A stretch of 64,000 nt of DNA from Arthrobacter sp. AQ5-06 (GCF_003287955.1 NZ_QMKP01000003.1:1-64000), one strand, 5' to 3'. Positions 16,462 through 25,919 are shown, numbered from the stretch's first letter. The notes: generated from the letters alone by a model not told the origin. Program-made: numbers and translations.

Positions 16462-17657
16462 GCAGCGAGGACATAGTCGTTGTGGGTGCGGCCCGCACGC
16501 CTCAAGGAAAACTGATGGGGCAGCTGGCTTCGCTAAGCGCTGTGCAGCTGGGTGCCGCCGCCATCGCCGCGGCCCTGGAACGCTCCGGGATCAAGCCGGC
16601 CGCCGTCGACGCGGTCATCATGGGCCAGGTCCTGACGGCTGGCGCGGGCCAGAACCCGGCGCGGCAAAGCGCCGTCGCGGCAGGAATACCGCTCAGCACC
16701 CCCGCCGTCACCGTGAACAAGGTCTGCCTGTCCGGGCTGACGGCCATCATCCAGGGCGTCAGGCTGCTAAAACTGGGCGAGGCGGACGTCGTCGTCGCCG
16801 GTGGCCAGGAATCCATGAGCCAGGCGCCGCACCTGCTCGCCGGCTCGCGCGCCGGCTACCTCTACGGCGGCATCACGGCCGTGGACTCGGCCGGCCACGA
16901 CGGACTCACGGATGCCTTTGACCAGGAGTTGATGGGCATTGCCACGGACCGCGCCAACGCGAAGCTTCAGCTTTCCCGCGAGGCGCAGGACCAGGTCGCG
17001 GCGCTGTCCCACCAGCGGGCGGCCGAGGCCCAGGCCGAGGGGAGATTCAGCGCCGAGATTGCCCCTGTTGCGGTGCCGCAGAAGCGGGGCGCACCCGCGC
17101 TGGTAAGCCAGGACGAGGGCATCCGCCCGCAGTCCACCCAGGAGGTACTGGCCGGACTGAAGCCGGCCTTCACAGCGGCGGGGACCGTCACGGCCGGAAA
17201 TGCCTCGCCGCTGAACGACGGCGCTGCCGCCGTCGTGCTGGTGACCCGCGCGTACGCCGAAGCCCACGGGCTTGAGGTGCTGGCCGTCGTCGGGCCCGCC
17301 GGGCAGATCGCCGGGCCGGACACGTCGCTGCCGGACAAGCCGGCGCAGGCAATCACGGCGGCCCTGGCCCGCGCTGGCTGGACGGCCGGGGAGCTTGACT
17401 TCGTGGAGATCAACGAGGCCTTCGCCTCGGTGGTGGTGCACTCCGCTGCGGCCCTGGGCCTCGGCTTGGACACGGTCAACGTCAACGGCGGGGCCATCGC
17501 CATTGGACATCCGATCGGTGCCTCGGGCGCGCGGCTGGTGGTCTCGGCCGTCCATGAGCTGATGCGGCGCGGCGGCGGCAAATCCGCCGTCGCGCTCTGT
17601 GGCGGCGGCGGACAGGGTGACGCGCTGCTACTGTACCGGGATGGCATCAGTGGCTAA
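16458..17657 (+). CDS. Acetyl-CoA acetyltransferase / 3-ketoacyl-CoA thiolase
   Basis: The protein has 399 residues, the usual length. The acylated Cys is in NKVCLSGL near residue 90, the catalytic His in GHPIGASGAR near 350 and the second Cys in CGGGGQGDA near 380. It cleaves 3-ketoacyl-CoA to acetyl-CoA and a shortened acyl-CoA, or condenses two acetyl-CoA. ATG 16458 overlaps the ligase stop; a longer in-frame reading from 16248 lies inside the ligase gene and is rejected. The 3' end overlaps the TetR gene by 17 bases. Confidence 0.92.
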   Translation: MSSEDIVVVGAARTPQGKLMGQLASLSAVQLGAAAIAAALERSGIKPAAVDAVIMGQVLTAGAGQNPARQSAVAAGIPLSTPAVTVNKVCLSGLTAIIQGVRLLKLGEADVVVAGGQESMSQAPHLLAGSRAGYLYGGITAVDSAGHDGLTDAFDQELMGIATDRANAKLQLSREAQDQVAALSHQRAAEAQAEGRFSAEIAPVAVPQKRGAPALVSQDEGIRPQSTQEVLAGLKPAFTAAGTVTAGNASPLNDGAAAVVLVTRAYAEAHGLEVLAVVGPAGQIAGPDTSLPDKPAQAITAALARAGWTAGELDFVEINEAFASVVVHSAAALGLGLDTVNVNGGAIAIGHPIGASGARLVVSAVHELMRRGGGKSAVALCGGGGQGDALLLYRDGISG

Positions 17658-18324
17658 TTTCCGTTCCGAGGTGGCCGAGGCCGCCCTGGATCTGTTCACC
17701 GACAATGGCTACGACCCGACCAGCGTGGACGACATTGCCCAGGCCGCCGGGATCTCCCGCAGCACCTTCTTCCGCCAGTTCCGCGCCAAGGAAGACGTAA
17801 TCTTTGCGGACCACGAAGCCTTGCTCGGTGAGCTGACCACCTACCTGGCGGCGAGCCATCCGGATCCGTGGGCGGCTGTCTGCCAGGCCGCGGCACTGGT
17901 CTTCGGGAAGTTTTCCGAACGCCGGAAAGTGGCCCAAAAGCGCTACCACGTGGTGCAGGCCGTACCCGCACTCCGGGACCGGGAAACGATCATGGTTTCC
18001 CGGTATGAACGGCTTTTCTCGGACTACCTCCGCCAGGCTCTCCCCGGCATCTCAACACTTGATGCAATCCGGTTCGCCGCCGCGGTGACGTCAACACACA
18101 ATTACGTGCTGCGCGAAATGATGCTGGATTCCTCCCGTGGTTCCCTCCAGAACCTGGAACACGAGCTGCTGGCAGTGCGGCGCATTTTCGGGGTGCTGCC
18201 GCAGAGGGACCCTGCATCCATCCGCGCCGAGGATGACCTGGTAGTGGCCGTTTTTTCCCGCTCAACACCCACCGCTGAAGTGGCGCGTCGCATCCAGGAC
18301 AAGCTCGACGGGCGCTCCGGCTAG
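17641..18324 (+). CDS. TetR-family transcriptional regulator
   Basis: The protein has 227 residues. The N-terminal helix-turn-helix reads ALDLFTDNGYDPTSVDDIAQ then AAGISRSTFFRQFRAKEDV, typical of TetR; the remainder is an Ala-rich helical ligand domain of the MftR/TetR_C kind. ATG 17641 lies inside the end of the thiolase gene, so expression depends on the operon; a GTG at 17650 is an alternative start. As the last gene of the operon it probably senses an acyl-CoA and represses its own operon through the palindromes at 12245-12281. This is inferred from position. Confidence 0.88.
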   Translation: MASVANFRSEVAEAALDLFTDNGYDPTSVDDIAQAAGISRSTFFRQFRAKEDVIFADHEALLGELTTYLAASHPDPWAAVCQAAALVFGKFSERRKVAQKRYHVVQAVPALRDRETIMVSRYERLFSDYLRQALPGISTLDAIRFAAAVTSTHNYVLREMMLDSSRGSLQNLEHELLAVRRIFGVLPQRDPASIRAEDDLVVAVFSRSTPTAEVARRIQDKLDGRSG

Positions 18325-18379
18325 CAGCTCCGTACAACTGCTCCATCTAAATGTTCTATCCAGCTGGGGAAGGGCCCTA

Positions 18380-19249
18380 ATGACAGGGCATGACAACGAC
18401 GTTTACCGGCCGAGTGATCGGGATCTCCTGAAGCGAGCGATCAGGGAGACCGCCTCCCGGACGGGCACCGGGGTGTTCTTCGCAGGCCTCGTGAACCACA
18501 CCGAGCTCACCATCACCGAGTTCTTCGGCACCACAACACACGGCCTAAAGAACCTCAGCGTGCATCCCGGCGAGGGGGTCGGCGGACGGGCCCTTTCCCA
18601 GGCGCGCACCATCGGGGTGGCCGACTACTTTGACTCCGACAGCATCACCCATCATCATGACGAAGCGGTGCGCATCGAGGGCCTGCGGACCATGGTCGCG
18701 CTCCCGATCCTCGTGGACGGCCGTGCCCGGTGCATCCTTTACGCAGCAACGCGCGAGCGCACCTCGATCGGCGAGTACGTGGTGGATGAACTTAGCGCCG
18801 GCGCCTTGAGGATCTCACGGGAACTGGCGATTCGCGACGAGGTGGACCACCGGGTCGCGATTCTCCGGGTGGTCTCCAGCCTGGCTGCGGAGCCGCGGGA
18901 CCGGGACCTCCTTGAGACCGTCCGGCTTGCGCATGCCGAACTCCTCTCCGTTGCCCGCATCACGGATGATCCCGAGCTCGCCCAGCGCATCCTCGCCGTG
19001 ATCGCACGGCTCGAGGGCTCCGACGCCGGCTCCGACGGCACGCCGGGCGGCGCCCCACGCCTCACCCGACGCGAGACGGATGTGCTCGCCCAAGTGGCGC
19101 TCGGCTGTTCCTATGCCGAAGCCGGCAACCGGCTGTCGCTCAAGGCAGTCACGGTGAAGAGCTACATGCAGTCGATCATGACGAAACTGGACGTTCACGG
19201 CCGCACCGAGGCCGTAGTGGCCGCGCGCAGGTTCCGCCTTTTGCCCTGA
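18380..19249 (+). CDS. GAF-domain LuxR-type transcriptional regulator
   Basis: The protein has 289 residues. Residues ~10-150 form a GAF-like sensor (LKNLSVHPGEGVGGRALSQA and LRTMVALPILVDGRARCILY) and the C-terminal ~65 residues a LuxR helix-turn-helix (LTRRETDVLAQVALGCSYAE, later VTVKSYMQSIMTKLDVHGRT). GAF-LuxR proteins of this kind regulate degradation or transport genes for aromatic or organic acids. GGGGAAGGG (18365-18373) precedes the ATG. The next gene downstream, 117 bases away, is an MHS-type transporter, its probable target. The ligand is unknown. Confidence 0.85.
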   Translation: MTGHDNDVYRPSDRDLLKRAIRETASRTGTGVFFAGLVNHTELTITEFFGTTTHGLKNLSVHPGEGVGGRALSQARTIGVADYFDSDSITHHHDEAVRIEGLRTMVALPILVDGRARCILYAATRERTSIGEYVVDELSAGALRISRELAIRDEVDHRVAILRVVSSLAAEPRDRDLLETVRLAHAELLSVARITDDPELAQRILAVIARLEGSDAGSDGTPGGAPRLTRRETDVLAQVALGCSYAEAGNRLSLKAVTVKSYMQSIMTKLDVHGRTEAVVAARRFRLLP

Positions 19250-19264
19250 CCGGTCGCGCGAAAG

Positions 19265-19343
19265 CACCTCCATCGGGAGGTGGTGGCGAACGCACGGCGC
19301 TGACACGATGACATCTCCGCGTCGAAACAACATCGTCTCGACG
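19265..19343 (+). other. Hairpins in the transporter 5' leader
   Basis: Two small hairpins lie between the regulator and the transporter: CACCTCC (19265-19271)/GGAGGTG (19276-19282) with an ATCG loop, and CGTCGA (19320-19325)/TCGACG (19338-19343). In addition ACATCTCC (19311-19318) is nearly complementary to the ribosome site GGAGATAT (19356-19363). A translational switch is possible but unproven. Confidence 0.35.
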
Positions 19344-19366
19344 ACCGATGTCAAAGGAGATATCGC

Positions 19367-20722
19367 ATGCTCGAAAGCCTCGCACCGGTTGCGACCCGTT
19401 CCGGTCCACGCCGCACCTCAATGGCCCGGGTCGCCGTCGCCAGCTCGATGGGCAGCATCATCGAGTTCTATGACTTCCTCATCTACGGCACGGCAGCGGC
19501 CCTCGTCTTCCCCCAGGTGTTCTTCCCGGCCCTCGGCCCGGCGGCCGGCACTCTCGCCTCCTTCGGGACGTTTGCCGTTGCCTTCGTCTCGCGCCCCCTC
19601 GGTGCTGTCCTGTTCGGCCACTTCGGTGACAGGATGGGGCGCAAGAAAACGCTCGTCAGCACACTGCTCATCATGGGCATAGCGACAGTCACTATCGGGC
19701 TACTGCCCGACGCCAGCGTGATCGGTGTCGCCGCACCGATCATCCTCGTTGTTCTCCGCTTTCTTCAGGGATTCGCCGTCGGCGGCGAATGGGCCGGCGC
19801 GGCACTGCTGGCCGCCGAGTACGCCCCGCCCAAGCAGCGGGGCCTCTTCGCGGCCTTCCCCCAACTGGGCCCGTCGATTGGCTTCGCCCTCGCGAGTGCG
19901 ACCTTCCTCATCATCAATCTGTCGCTCGGCGACAAGTCGGAGGCATTCCTCACGTTCGGCTGGCGCATTCCGTTCATTGGGAGTGCTGTGCTCGTCATGG
20001 TTGGTCTCTACATCCGCCTCAAGATCGAAGAAACTCCCGTCTTCAAGGAGGCCAGCGACGAGGGCACCGTCTCGGCAGCGCCACGCAGGCTGCCCGTGTG
20101 GGAGTCAGTGCGCAACCAGCCACGCCAGATCCTTCTGGGCGGCGCGTCAACCATGATGCTCTTCGCCTTCTTCTACATCGGTACAGCCTTCCTCAGCAGC
20201 TACGGTACGAGTGCCGAGGGCCTTGGCCACAGCCGACCGACCATCCTCTCGCTGGGAATCGTCGGCGCGATGTTCTTCGCAGTCGGAACTATTGCCAGCG
20301 CAATCCTCTCCGACAAGGTCGGCCGCCGAGCCGTAATCGTCGGCTCTTGCGTCGTGGCGATACCCTGGTCGCTCCTGCTTTTCCCGATCCTCGACATCGG
20401 CACGACCTGGTCGTTTGCCATCGGACTGTCGGGCACGCTGCTCATCGTCGCCGGAATCTATGGTCCGGTCGGCGCCTTCCTGCCGGAACTCTTCGCCACC
20501 CGCTACCGGTACACCGGTGCCGGAATGGCCTACAACCTCGGAGCGCTGGTCGGCGGTGGCGTCACGCCGCTTGTGGCGGCATCGCTCGGCGCCAGCCTGG
20601 GGAGCCCCGCGATCGGCCTGCTTCTTGCCGGCGTAAGCCTTGTGAGCCTGCTCGCCACGTTCGGCCTCCCGGAGACCCGCGGCATCGACCTCGCTACCTC
20701 CGGACGCACAGCCGCACGGTGA
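19367..20722 (+). CDS. MFS transporter, metabolite:H+ symporter (MHS) family
   Basis: The protein has 451 residues with about twelve hydrophobic segments. The MFS loop motif GHFGDRMGRKK lies between TM2 and TM3 near residue 85, the QGFAVGGEWAGAALLAAEY stretch is characteristic of the MHS family (ShiA, KgtP, ProP), and the RIPFIGSAVLV segment follows the central loop. It imports an organic acid or similar solute with protons; the substrate is not deducible. Start is set by AAAGGAGAT 6-8 bases before ATG 19367. It follows the GAF-LuxR regulator. Confidence 0.9.
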   Translation: MLESLAPVATRSGPRRTSMARVAVASSMGSIIEFYDFLIYGTAAALVFPQVFFPALGPAAGTLASFGTFAVAFVSRPLGAVLFGHFGDRMGRKKTLVSTLLIMGIATVTIGLLPDASVIGVAAPIILVVLRFLQGFAVGGEWAGAALLAAEYAPPKQRGLFAAFPQLGPSIGFALASATFLIINLSLGDKSEAFLTFGWRIPFIGSAVLVMVGLYIRLKIEETPVFKEASDEGTVSAAPRRLPVWESVRNQPRQILLGGASTMMLFAFFYIGTAFLSSYGTSAEGLGHSRPTILSLGIVGAMFFAVGTIASAILSDKVGRRAVIVGSCVVAIPWSLLLFPILDIGTTWSFAIGLSGTLLIVAGIYGPVGAFLPELFATRYRYTGAGMAYNLGALVGGGVTPLVAASLGASLGSPAIGLLLAGVSLVSLLATFGLPETRGIDLATSGRTAAR

Positions 20723-20745
20723 CAGCCGGTAACCGTGACCACCAC

Positions 20746-21409
20746 ATGACCAACGCCCCGGCAACAGGATCGGATGCCAGGGACTGCACGCTCGGGGAGG
20801 GCGACGACGGCACGGGCTTCCTGAACAGCGTGAGGCTGACCGTGGTCGATGGTGAAGGCGGTGAAGCAGAGGCCTGCGCTCCTGCGCCGGATGAGGCCGA
20901 CGTCGCAATCGTCAAGACCGGCACCGAAAAAGGTCCTGCTGCCCAATACGGGCGGCTCGGCAGTGCTCTCCTACACCCTCATGGTGACCAACAACGGACC
21001 CACGGAGGCCAGGGACGTTGTGGTCACGGACACCATGCCCCGACGAGGTCACGGCAGATATGGTCACGCCTTCCGCCGGAGTCTGCACCAATTCCGGCAC
21101 GTCGTTCACCTGCGACCTCGGTCTGCTCGCCGTCGGACAGGAGTCACCATCGGCGTCCAGGCCTCGATTACGGACTACATGGGCGATGGACCGTTCACCA
21201 ATCTGGCCACCATGTCCACCTCCACCCCGGACGGCAACGGGGCCAACAACGAGGCGTCGCACGTCACCGAGGTTGAACGCGCAGCGCTCGCCGCCACAGG
21301 TACCGGCGCCGCCGCCTGGCTTTTGCCGGCGACGGCACTGCTGCTGGCAGGGACATTGCTGGTCGGCGCCGTGAAGCCCAAGCGCCGGCGGGACTTCCGG
21401 ACCGCATAG
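20746..21409 (+). pseudogene. Decayed LAxTG-anchored surface protein (DUF11 repeats)
   Basis: Pieces of one protein occur in three frames. Frame 1 from ~20746 reads NAPATGSDARDCTLGEGDDG and ends with ADVAIVKTGTEK. Frame 2 continues GSAVLSYTLMVTNNGPTEAR and VVVTDTMP. Frame 3 gives GVCTNSGTSFTCDLGLLAVG, and frame 2 resumes with GVTIGVQASITDYMGDGPFT and runs to the end. Together they make a DUF11 beta-sandwich followed by ALAATGTG, a hydrophobic segment and a KPKRRR tail, the layout of a class E (LAxTG) sortase substrate. Breaks lie in the A run near 20930, the C run near 21039 and near 21147. No signal peptide precedes it, so the 5' part is missing too. Three indels plus truncation point to a pseudogene rather than one sequencing error. 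Confidence 0.78.
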
Positions 21410-21432
21410 CCCGGGAACCGGAAATACCGAAA

Positions 21433-21470
21433 CGGCGGGCCGGCCACCTTCAAAGGTGACCGGCCCGCCG
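21433..21470. terminator. Bidirectional terminator hairpin before prpC
   Basis: An 18-bp stem with one mismatch (21433-21450 with 21453-21470, CGGCGGGCCGG...CCGGCCCGCCG) and a 2-base loop lies between the surface-protein relic (+) and the prpC end (-). It probably ends the prp operon transcript. Confidence 0.82.
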
Positions 21471-21487
21471 TCGTGCGTCCCAAGTAA

Positions 21488-22627
21488 TTACGGAACGTGC
21501 CGTTCTTCCGGGCCGTTGTATTCGCTCAGCGGGCGGATCAGGGAGTTGCTGGCTGCCTGTTCCATGATGTGGGCGGTCCAGCCGGTGATGCGGCTGGCGA
21601 CGAACAGGGGTGTGAACGTGGCGGTGTCGAAGCCCATGAGGTGGTAGGTGGGGCCGGTCGGGTAGTCGAGGTTCGGCTTGATGGCCTTGGCTTCGTCCAT
21701 GGCCTGCTCGAGGCCGTTGTACAGCCCCAGCAGTTCGGGGCGGCCGTAGTGGGCGATCATCTTGTCCAACGCAGCCTTCATGGTGGGGACGCGGGAGTCG
21801 CCGTGCTTGTAGACGCGGTGGCCGAAGCCCATGACTTTCTTCTTCTGGGCCAGGGCGTCCTCCATCCAGGTCTTTGCCCGGGCGGCGGCTTCGTCCAGTG
21901 ATTCCTCGGGCCGGATGCCAATCTCGTCGAAGGTGTGCATCACGGCTTCGTTGGCGCCGCCATGCAGCGGGCCCTTGAGTGCGCCGATCGCGCCCGTTAC
22001 TGCCGAGTGCAGGTCGGACAGGCTGGACGTGATCACGCGGGCGGTGAAGGTGGAGGCGTTGAAGGAGTGCTCGGCGTACAGGATCATCGAGACATTGAAG
22101 GCCTCCACGACCTCGGGGACCTGGTCTTCGCCGAACGCCATCCAAAGGAAGTTTTCCGAGTAGCCCAGGTCATCCCGGGGCTCAACGACTTCCTGGCCTC
22201 GCCGGCGGCGCTGGTCGTAGGCGACCACCGCCGGCATCGCGGCGAAGAGATCCACGGCCTTGGCCATGTTGGCCTCGGGCGAGGAGTCTTCGGCCAGTGG
22301 GTGCCGGGCGCCCATGACGGAGGCCGCGGTCCGGCAGACGTCCATCGGGTGGGCGGTGGTGGGGAGCGTGTCGACGATCTGCTTCACCACAGGATCAATG
22401 GCACGGCCGGCGCGTTCGCGGGCCGAGAATGCGGACAGCTCATCAGGGGTGGGCAGTTCGCCGTTCCACAACAGGAAGGCCACTTCCTCGAAGCTGCATT
22501 TGGCGGCGAGCTCCTGGACGGGATAGCCGCGGTACAGCAGCGAATTGGTGTCCGGGTTGACCTTCGAAACCGCGGTGTAGTCCACCACGACGCCGGCCAG
22601 GCCCTTCTTGATATCGACAGCTACCAT
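21488..22627 (-). CDS. prpC: 2-methylcitrate synthase
   Basis: The protein has 379 residues of the citrate synthase family. The catalytic residues are in LHGGANEAV (His), GFGHRVYKHGDSR (His) and GFDTATFTPLF (Asp). The short length (type I synthases have ~430) and its place behind prpD and prpB make it the methylcitrate synthase that joins propionyl-CoA and oxaloacetate; it may also use acetyl-CoA. AAGGAGGA lies 5 bases before ATG 22627. It is the last gene of the gntR-prpD-prpB-prpC operon. Confidence 0.93.
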   Translation of the reverse strand: MVAVDIKKGLAGVVVDYTAVSKVNPDTNSLLYRGYPVQELAAKCSFEEVAFLLWNGELPTPDELSAFSARERAGRAIDPVVKQIVDTLPTTAHPMDVCRTAASVMGARHPLAEDSSPEANMAKAVDLFAAMPAVVAYDQRRRRGQEVVEPRDDLGYSENFLWMAFGEDQVPEVVEAFNVSMILYAEHSFNASTFTARVITSSLSDLHSAVTGAIGALKGPLHGGANEAVMHTFDEIGIRPEESLDEAAARAKTWMEDALAQKKKVMGFGHRVYKHGDSRVPTMKAALDKMIAHYGRPELLGLYNGLEQAMDEAKAIKPNLDYPTGPTYHLMGFDTATFTPLFVASRITGWTAHIMEQAASNSLIRPLSEYNGPEERHVP

Positions 22628-22701
22628 GCTGTCCTCCTTCGTTCGTTGGGCAAGCCCGGATGTGCCGGAATGCTTGCAGTCTCCTTGGTGGCTCCCGGGT
22701 C

Positions 22702-23607
22702 CTAGCGGACGCCGGGAATGTGGAAGTTGAAAACGCCGGTATCGAAGTGGTTGTAGGCCTCATAGTCCACAAGGTCATAAAGCCGCGAACGGGTGAGCAT
22801 GTTCTCCACTTGTGCTTCCTGCGACCCTTTGGCCTTGATCGTTTCCAGCGTACGCTCTGCGGCGCCCATGGCAATGCGCAGCAGCGTGACCGGGTAAATG
22901 ACCATGTTCACTCCGACGCCCTGCAGCTGATCGACGGTGAACAGATCGCTCTTGCCGAACTCGGTCATGTTGGCCAGGATCGGCACGTCCACGGCGTCAC
23001 GGATGGCCTGGAACTCGGAAAGGTCCTTCATCGCTTCCGGGAAGATGGCGTCCGCACCGGCATCAACCAGGGCCCGCGCCCGGTCCTTGGCGGCTTTAAT
23101 CCCGTCCACGGCGCGGATATCGGTCCGGGCCATGATGAGGAAGTTCGGATCCCGGCGGGCATCAGCTGCGGCGCGGATGCGCTTGGTGGCCATGTCCAGG
23201 TCCACCACGTTCTTGCCGTCGAGGTGCCCGCAGCGCTTGGGGTTGAACTGGTCTTCGATGTGGCAGCCGGCCAGGCCGGCGTTCTCCAGTTCCTGGATGC
23301 TGCGGGCCACGTTCATGGGCTCGCCGAAGCCGGTGTCCGCGTCCACCAGCGTGGGCAGGTCGGTCATGCGGGCAATCTGCCCGGCACGGGTGGCGACCTC
23401 GGTGAGGGTGGTCAGCCCAATGTCCGGCAGGCCGAGGTCATTGGCCAGCACTGCGCCGGAGATGTAGACCCCGGGGAAGCCCTGTTCCTCGATGAGCCGT
23501 GCCGAGAGCGGGCTGAAGGCGCCCGGGAATTGCTGGATGGTGCCGGACGCGAGCATGTCGCGCAGCGCGATCCGCTTCTGTTCCGGGGTTGTCTTGGAAT
23601 ACAGCAT
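22702..23607 (-). CDS. prpB: 2-methylisocitrate lyase
   Basis: The protein has 301 residues of the isocitrate lyase/PEP mutase superfamily. DADTGFGEPMNVAR near residue 88 binds Mg, and IEDQFNPKRCGHLDGK near 121 carries the catalytic KRCGH Cys. It cleaves 2-methylisocitrate to pyruvate and succinate. AGGAG lies 6-8 bases before ATG 23607. It sits between prpD and prpC. Confidence 0.95.
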   Translation of the reverse strand: MLYSKTTPEQKRIALRDMLASGTIQQFPGAFSPLSARLIEEQGFPGVYISGAVLANDLGLPDIGLTTLTEVATRAGQIARMTDLPTLVDADTGFGEPMNVARSIQELENAGLAGCHIEDQFNPKRCGHLDGKNVVDLDMATKRIRAAADARRDPNFLIMARTDIRAVDGIKAAKDRARALVDAGADAIFPEAMKDLSEFQAIRDAVDVPILANMTEFGKSDLFTVDQLQGVGVNMVIYPVTLLRIAMGAAERTLETIKAKGSQEAQVENMLTRSRLYDLVDYEAYNHFDTGVFNFHIPGVR

Positions 23608-23640
23608 CTGATGCTCCTGTGCGGGGTGGGTAAGCAGAGC

Positions 23641-25161
23641 TTAGAAGAGGCCGGCGGGCGCGTTGCTGAGGTCGATGACACCCGGAGCGGCGGTGATGTT
23701 CAGCTGGTCCAGTTCACCCGGGCCCAGGTCCGGCAGGCTTTCGGCGGCTGCGAGGAAACGCTCGATTTCCTCCTCGGCGACCAGACCGGCTGCCAGGGTG
23801 CGGAACTTGTTGATGTACTGCTGGCGGGCGAACGGCCGGGCGCCGAGCGGGTGGGCGTCGGCTACGGCGATCTCATCGTTGATGACCGTGCCGTCGTTCA
23901 GGGTGATCTCCACTGAACCGCCGAAGGCCTTCTCGGCGATGTCCAGCGAGTGGTAGCGGCGGGTCCATTCGGCATCTTCGACCGTGCTGACTTTGTTCCA
24001 CAGCTCCACGGTGTCGGCGCGGCCGGCGCGTTCCGGGGCGTAGGAATCTACGTGGTGCCAGGAGCCGTCCTGGAGTGCCACGGTGAAGATGTACGGGATG
24101 GAGTGGTCCAAGGTCTCGCGGCTGGCCGTCGGGTCGTACTTCTGCGGATCGTTGGCACCGGAACCGATCACGTAGTGCGTGTGGTGGCTCGTCTTGATCA
24201 GGACCGACTTCACGTTGGCGGGGTCAGTCGCCTCCGGGTGTTCCTTGTGCAGCTTGCGGGCCAGGTCGATCCAGGCCTGGGCCTGGTATTCGGCGGAGTG
24301 TTCCTTGGTGTACGTGTCCATGATGGCGCGCTTTGCCTCGCCTGCCTCGGGCAGCGGGACCTCGTAGGAGGCGTCCGGGCCATCCAGCATCCAGGCGATC
24401 ACGCCGTCTTCGCCTTCGTAGATCGGTACGGGGGAGGTTTGGCCGCGCATGGAGCGGTCCACGGCTTCAACGGCCATTTTGCCTGCGAAGGCCGGGGCGT
24501 GGGCTTTCCAGGTGGAGATTTCGCCTTTGCGGGACTGGCGGGTGGCGGTGGTGGTGTGCAGCGACTGGCCGACGGACTGGAAGATTGTCTCGACGTCCAG
24601 GCCCAGGAGTGTGCCGATGCCGGCAGCGGCGGACGGGCCGAGGTGGGCCACGTGGTCGATCTTGTGCTTGTGCAGGCAGATGGCCTTGACCAGGTTGACC
24701 TGGATCTCGTAGCCGGTGGCAATGCCGCGGATCAGGTCCTTGCCGCTAGCGCCGACGTGCTGGGCCACGGCGAGGATCGGCGGGATGTTGTCGCCCGGGT
24801 GGGAGTAATCAGCCGCCAGGAAGGTGTCATGGTAGTCGAGCTCGCGGACCGCAACGCCGTTGGCCCAGGCTGCCCATTCGGGCGAGACCCGGTCCGTGAT
24901 GCCGAAGACGCCGGCGCCCTTGCCGTTCGTCGTCGGTGCGTGGGTCAGGGCCTGGGCGCGGGCTGCGACGATGGGGCTGCGGTTAAGCGAGGCGATGGCG
25001 ACTGAGGCGTTGTCGATGACGCGGTTGATGACCATTTCGGTGACCTCGGGGGTGACCTCGACGGCGTCGGCGGCCACGCCGGCGATCTTGTGCGCCAGCT
25101 GGTCTTCACGGGCGAGGTTCTCTTCGCTCTTGTAGACGCGGACGTGGTTGAGCTTGACCAT
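23641..25161 (-). CDS. prpD: 2-methylcitrate dehydratase (MmgE/PrpD family)
   Basis: The protein has 506 residues, the usual PrpD length, and begins [19 protein letters not shown]. The family-typical stretches [20 protein letters not shown] near residue 115, [20 protein letters not shown] and [20 protein letters not shown] near 210 are present. It dehydrates 2-methylcitrate to 2-methyl-cis-aconitate. GAAGGAGCACC precedes ATG 25161, and it starts 12 bases after the gntR stop. Confidence 0.94.
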   Translation of the reverse strand: MVKLNHVRVYKSEENLAREDQLAHKIAGVAADAVEVTPEVTEMVINRVIDNASVAIASLNRSPIVAARAQALTHAPTTNGKGAGVFGITDRVSPEWAAWANGVAVRELDYHDTFLAADYSHPGDNIPPILAVAQHVGASGKDLIRGIATGYEIQVNLVKAICLHKHKIDHVAHLGPSAAAGIGTLLGLDVETIFQSVGQSLHTTTATRQSRKGEISTWKAHAPAFAGKMAVEAVDRSMRGQTSPVPIYEGEDGVIAWMLDGPDASYEVPLPEAGEAKRAIMDTYTKEHSAEYQAQAWIDLARKLHKEHPEATDPANVKSVLIKTSHHTHYVIGSGANDPQKYDPTASRETLDHSIPYIFTVALQDGSWHHVDSYAPERAGRADTVELWNKVSTVEDAEWTRRYHSLDIAEKAFGGSVEITLNDGTVINDEIAVADAHPLGARPFARQQYINKFRTLAAGLVAEEEIERFLAAAESLPDLGPGELDQLNITAAPGVIDLSNAPAGLF

Positions 25162-25172
25162 GGTGCTCCTTC

Positions 25173-25814
25173 TTAGTGCTGTGGGTGCGTGGCTTTGACG
25201 TGGGAAAGGCTGCGGTGCAGGTGCAGGGTGGTGGCTGCTTCGGCGAGCCTGGCGTTGCCTGCGGCTATGGCTTCGGCTATGGCCGCGTGCTCGACGGCGG
25301 CCGCGTTCAGTCGCGGGGCGTCATCGGCTGCGAGGCGGCGTACGCGGACCAGGTGGACACGCAGGCTGCGCATCGCCTGTGCAAGGTAGGAGTTGGAGAT
25401 GGCGGCGTCGATTGCTTCATCGAGCCGGCCCACCAGGGCGTAGTACTCATGCCGGGCGGGATCGGCGTCGCTGATCAGCTCCGGCGCCCGCAGGAGATCG
25501 GCGTGGAGTTTCTCAAAGACCGCGCGCTCGCCGCGTTCGGCAGCGAGAGCTGCCGCCTTCCCCTCCAAGGTTTCGCGGAGCTCGAACATCTCGTCGATGT
25601 CCTCCAGCGAGATGTCGGTGACGACCACACCGCGGCCGCCTGCCGCCATCGTCAGTCCTTCTGCGCTGAGCCGGCTCAGCGCCTCCCGGACGGGAGTGCG
25701 GGAGACGCCGAGGCGCTCCGACTGCTCCACTTCGGCAAGGACCGTCCCGGGTGCCAGTCGCCATTCGATAATGTCTTCGCGAAGCGTTGCATAGGCTTTG
25801 TCGCTGGCGCGCAT
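25173..25814 (-). CDS. GntR-family (FCD-type) regulator of the prp operon
   Basis: The protein has 213 residues. The winged helix reads [20 protein letters not shown] then [20 protein letters not shown], followed by an FCD-type all-helical effector domain ([20 protein letters not shown] to the end). ATG 25814 is chosen because AGGGAGGG lies about 5 bases upstream; an in-frame ATG at 25859 overlaps the operator and is rejected. It is the first gene of the prp operon, so it is likely autoregulated through the GTGTATACAC palindrome upstream. The effector is probably propionyl-CoA or methylcitrate; that is inference. Confidence 0.88.
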   Translation of the reverse strand: MRASDKAYATLREDIIEWRLAPGTVLAEVEQSERLGVSRTPVREALSRLSAEGLTMAAGGRGVVVTDISLEDIDEMFELRETLEGKAAALAAERGERAVFEKLHADLLRAPELISDADPARHEYYALVGRLDEAIDAAISNSYLAQAMRSLRVHLVRVRRLAADDAPRLNAAAVEHAAIAEAIAAGNARLAEAATTLHLHRSLSHVKATHPQH

Positions 25815-25846
25815 GGTCCCTCCCTTCAATCTACTGATGAGCCCCA

Positions 25847-25856
25847 GTGTATACAC
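25847..25856. promoter_or_regulatory. Operator GTGTATACAC before gntR-prpDBC
   Basis: A perfect 10-bp palindrome containing the TGTATACA core known from FCD-type GntR operators. On the minus strand it overlaps a TATACA -10-like hexamer for gntR, so bound repressor would block it. A second copy lies 63 bp away. Confidence 0.72.
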
Positions 25857-25909
25857 CATTTGCCGGATTGCCCAGTAAAGGCCATTGAATCAGCGAAAAA
25901 GCCGCATTC

Positions 25910-25919
25910 GTGTATACAT
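25910..25919. promoter_or_regulatory. Operator GTGTATACAT before prpE
   Basis: A second near-perfect copy of the palindrome, 66 bases before the prpE start and 63 bp (about six helical turns) from the first. It overlaps a TATACA hexamer on the + strand; TTGAAT (25885-25890) is a possible -35 although the spacing is long. Confidence 0.7.

Noticed and set aside
19789..21276. A 495-codon frame over the transporter and surface-protein relic
   Set aside because: Its first part is a shadow of the transporter gene; only its last part carries the relic's first segment.
23950..25005. A 351-codon + strand frame
   Set aside because: It is antisense to prpD and shows no domain; prpD is complete with all family motifs.
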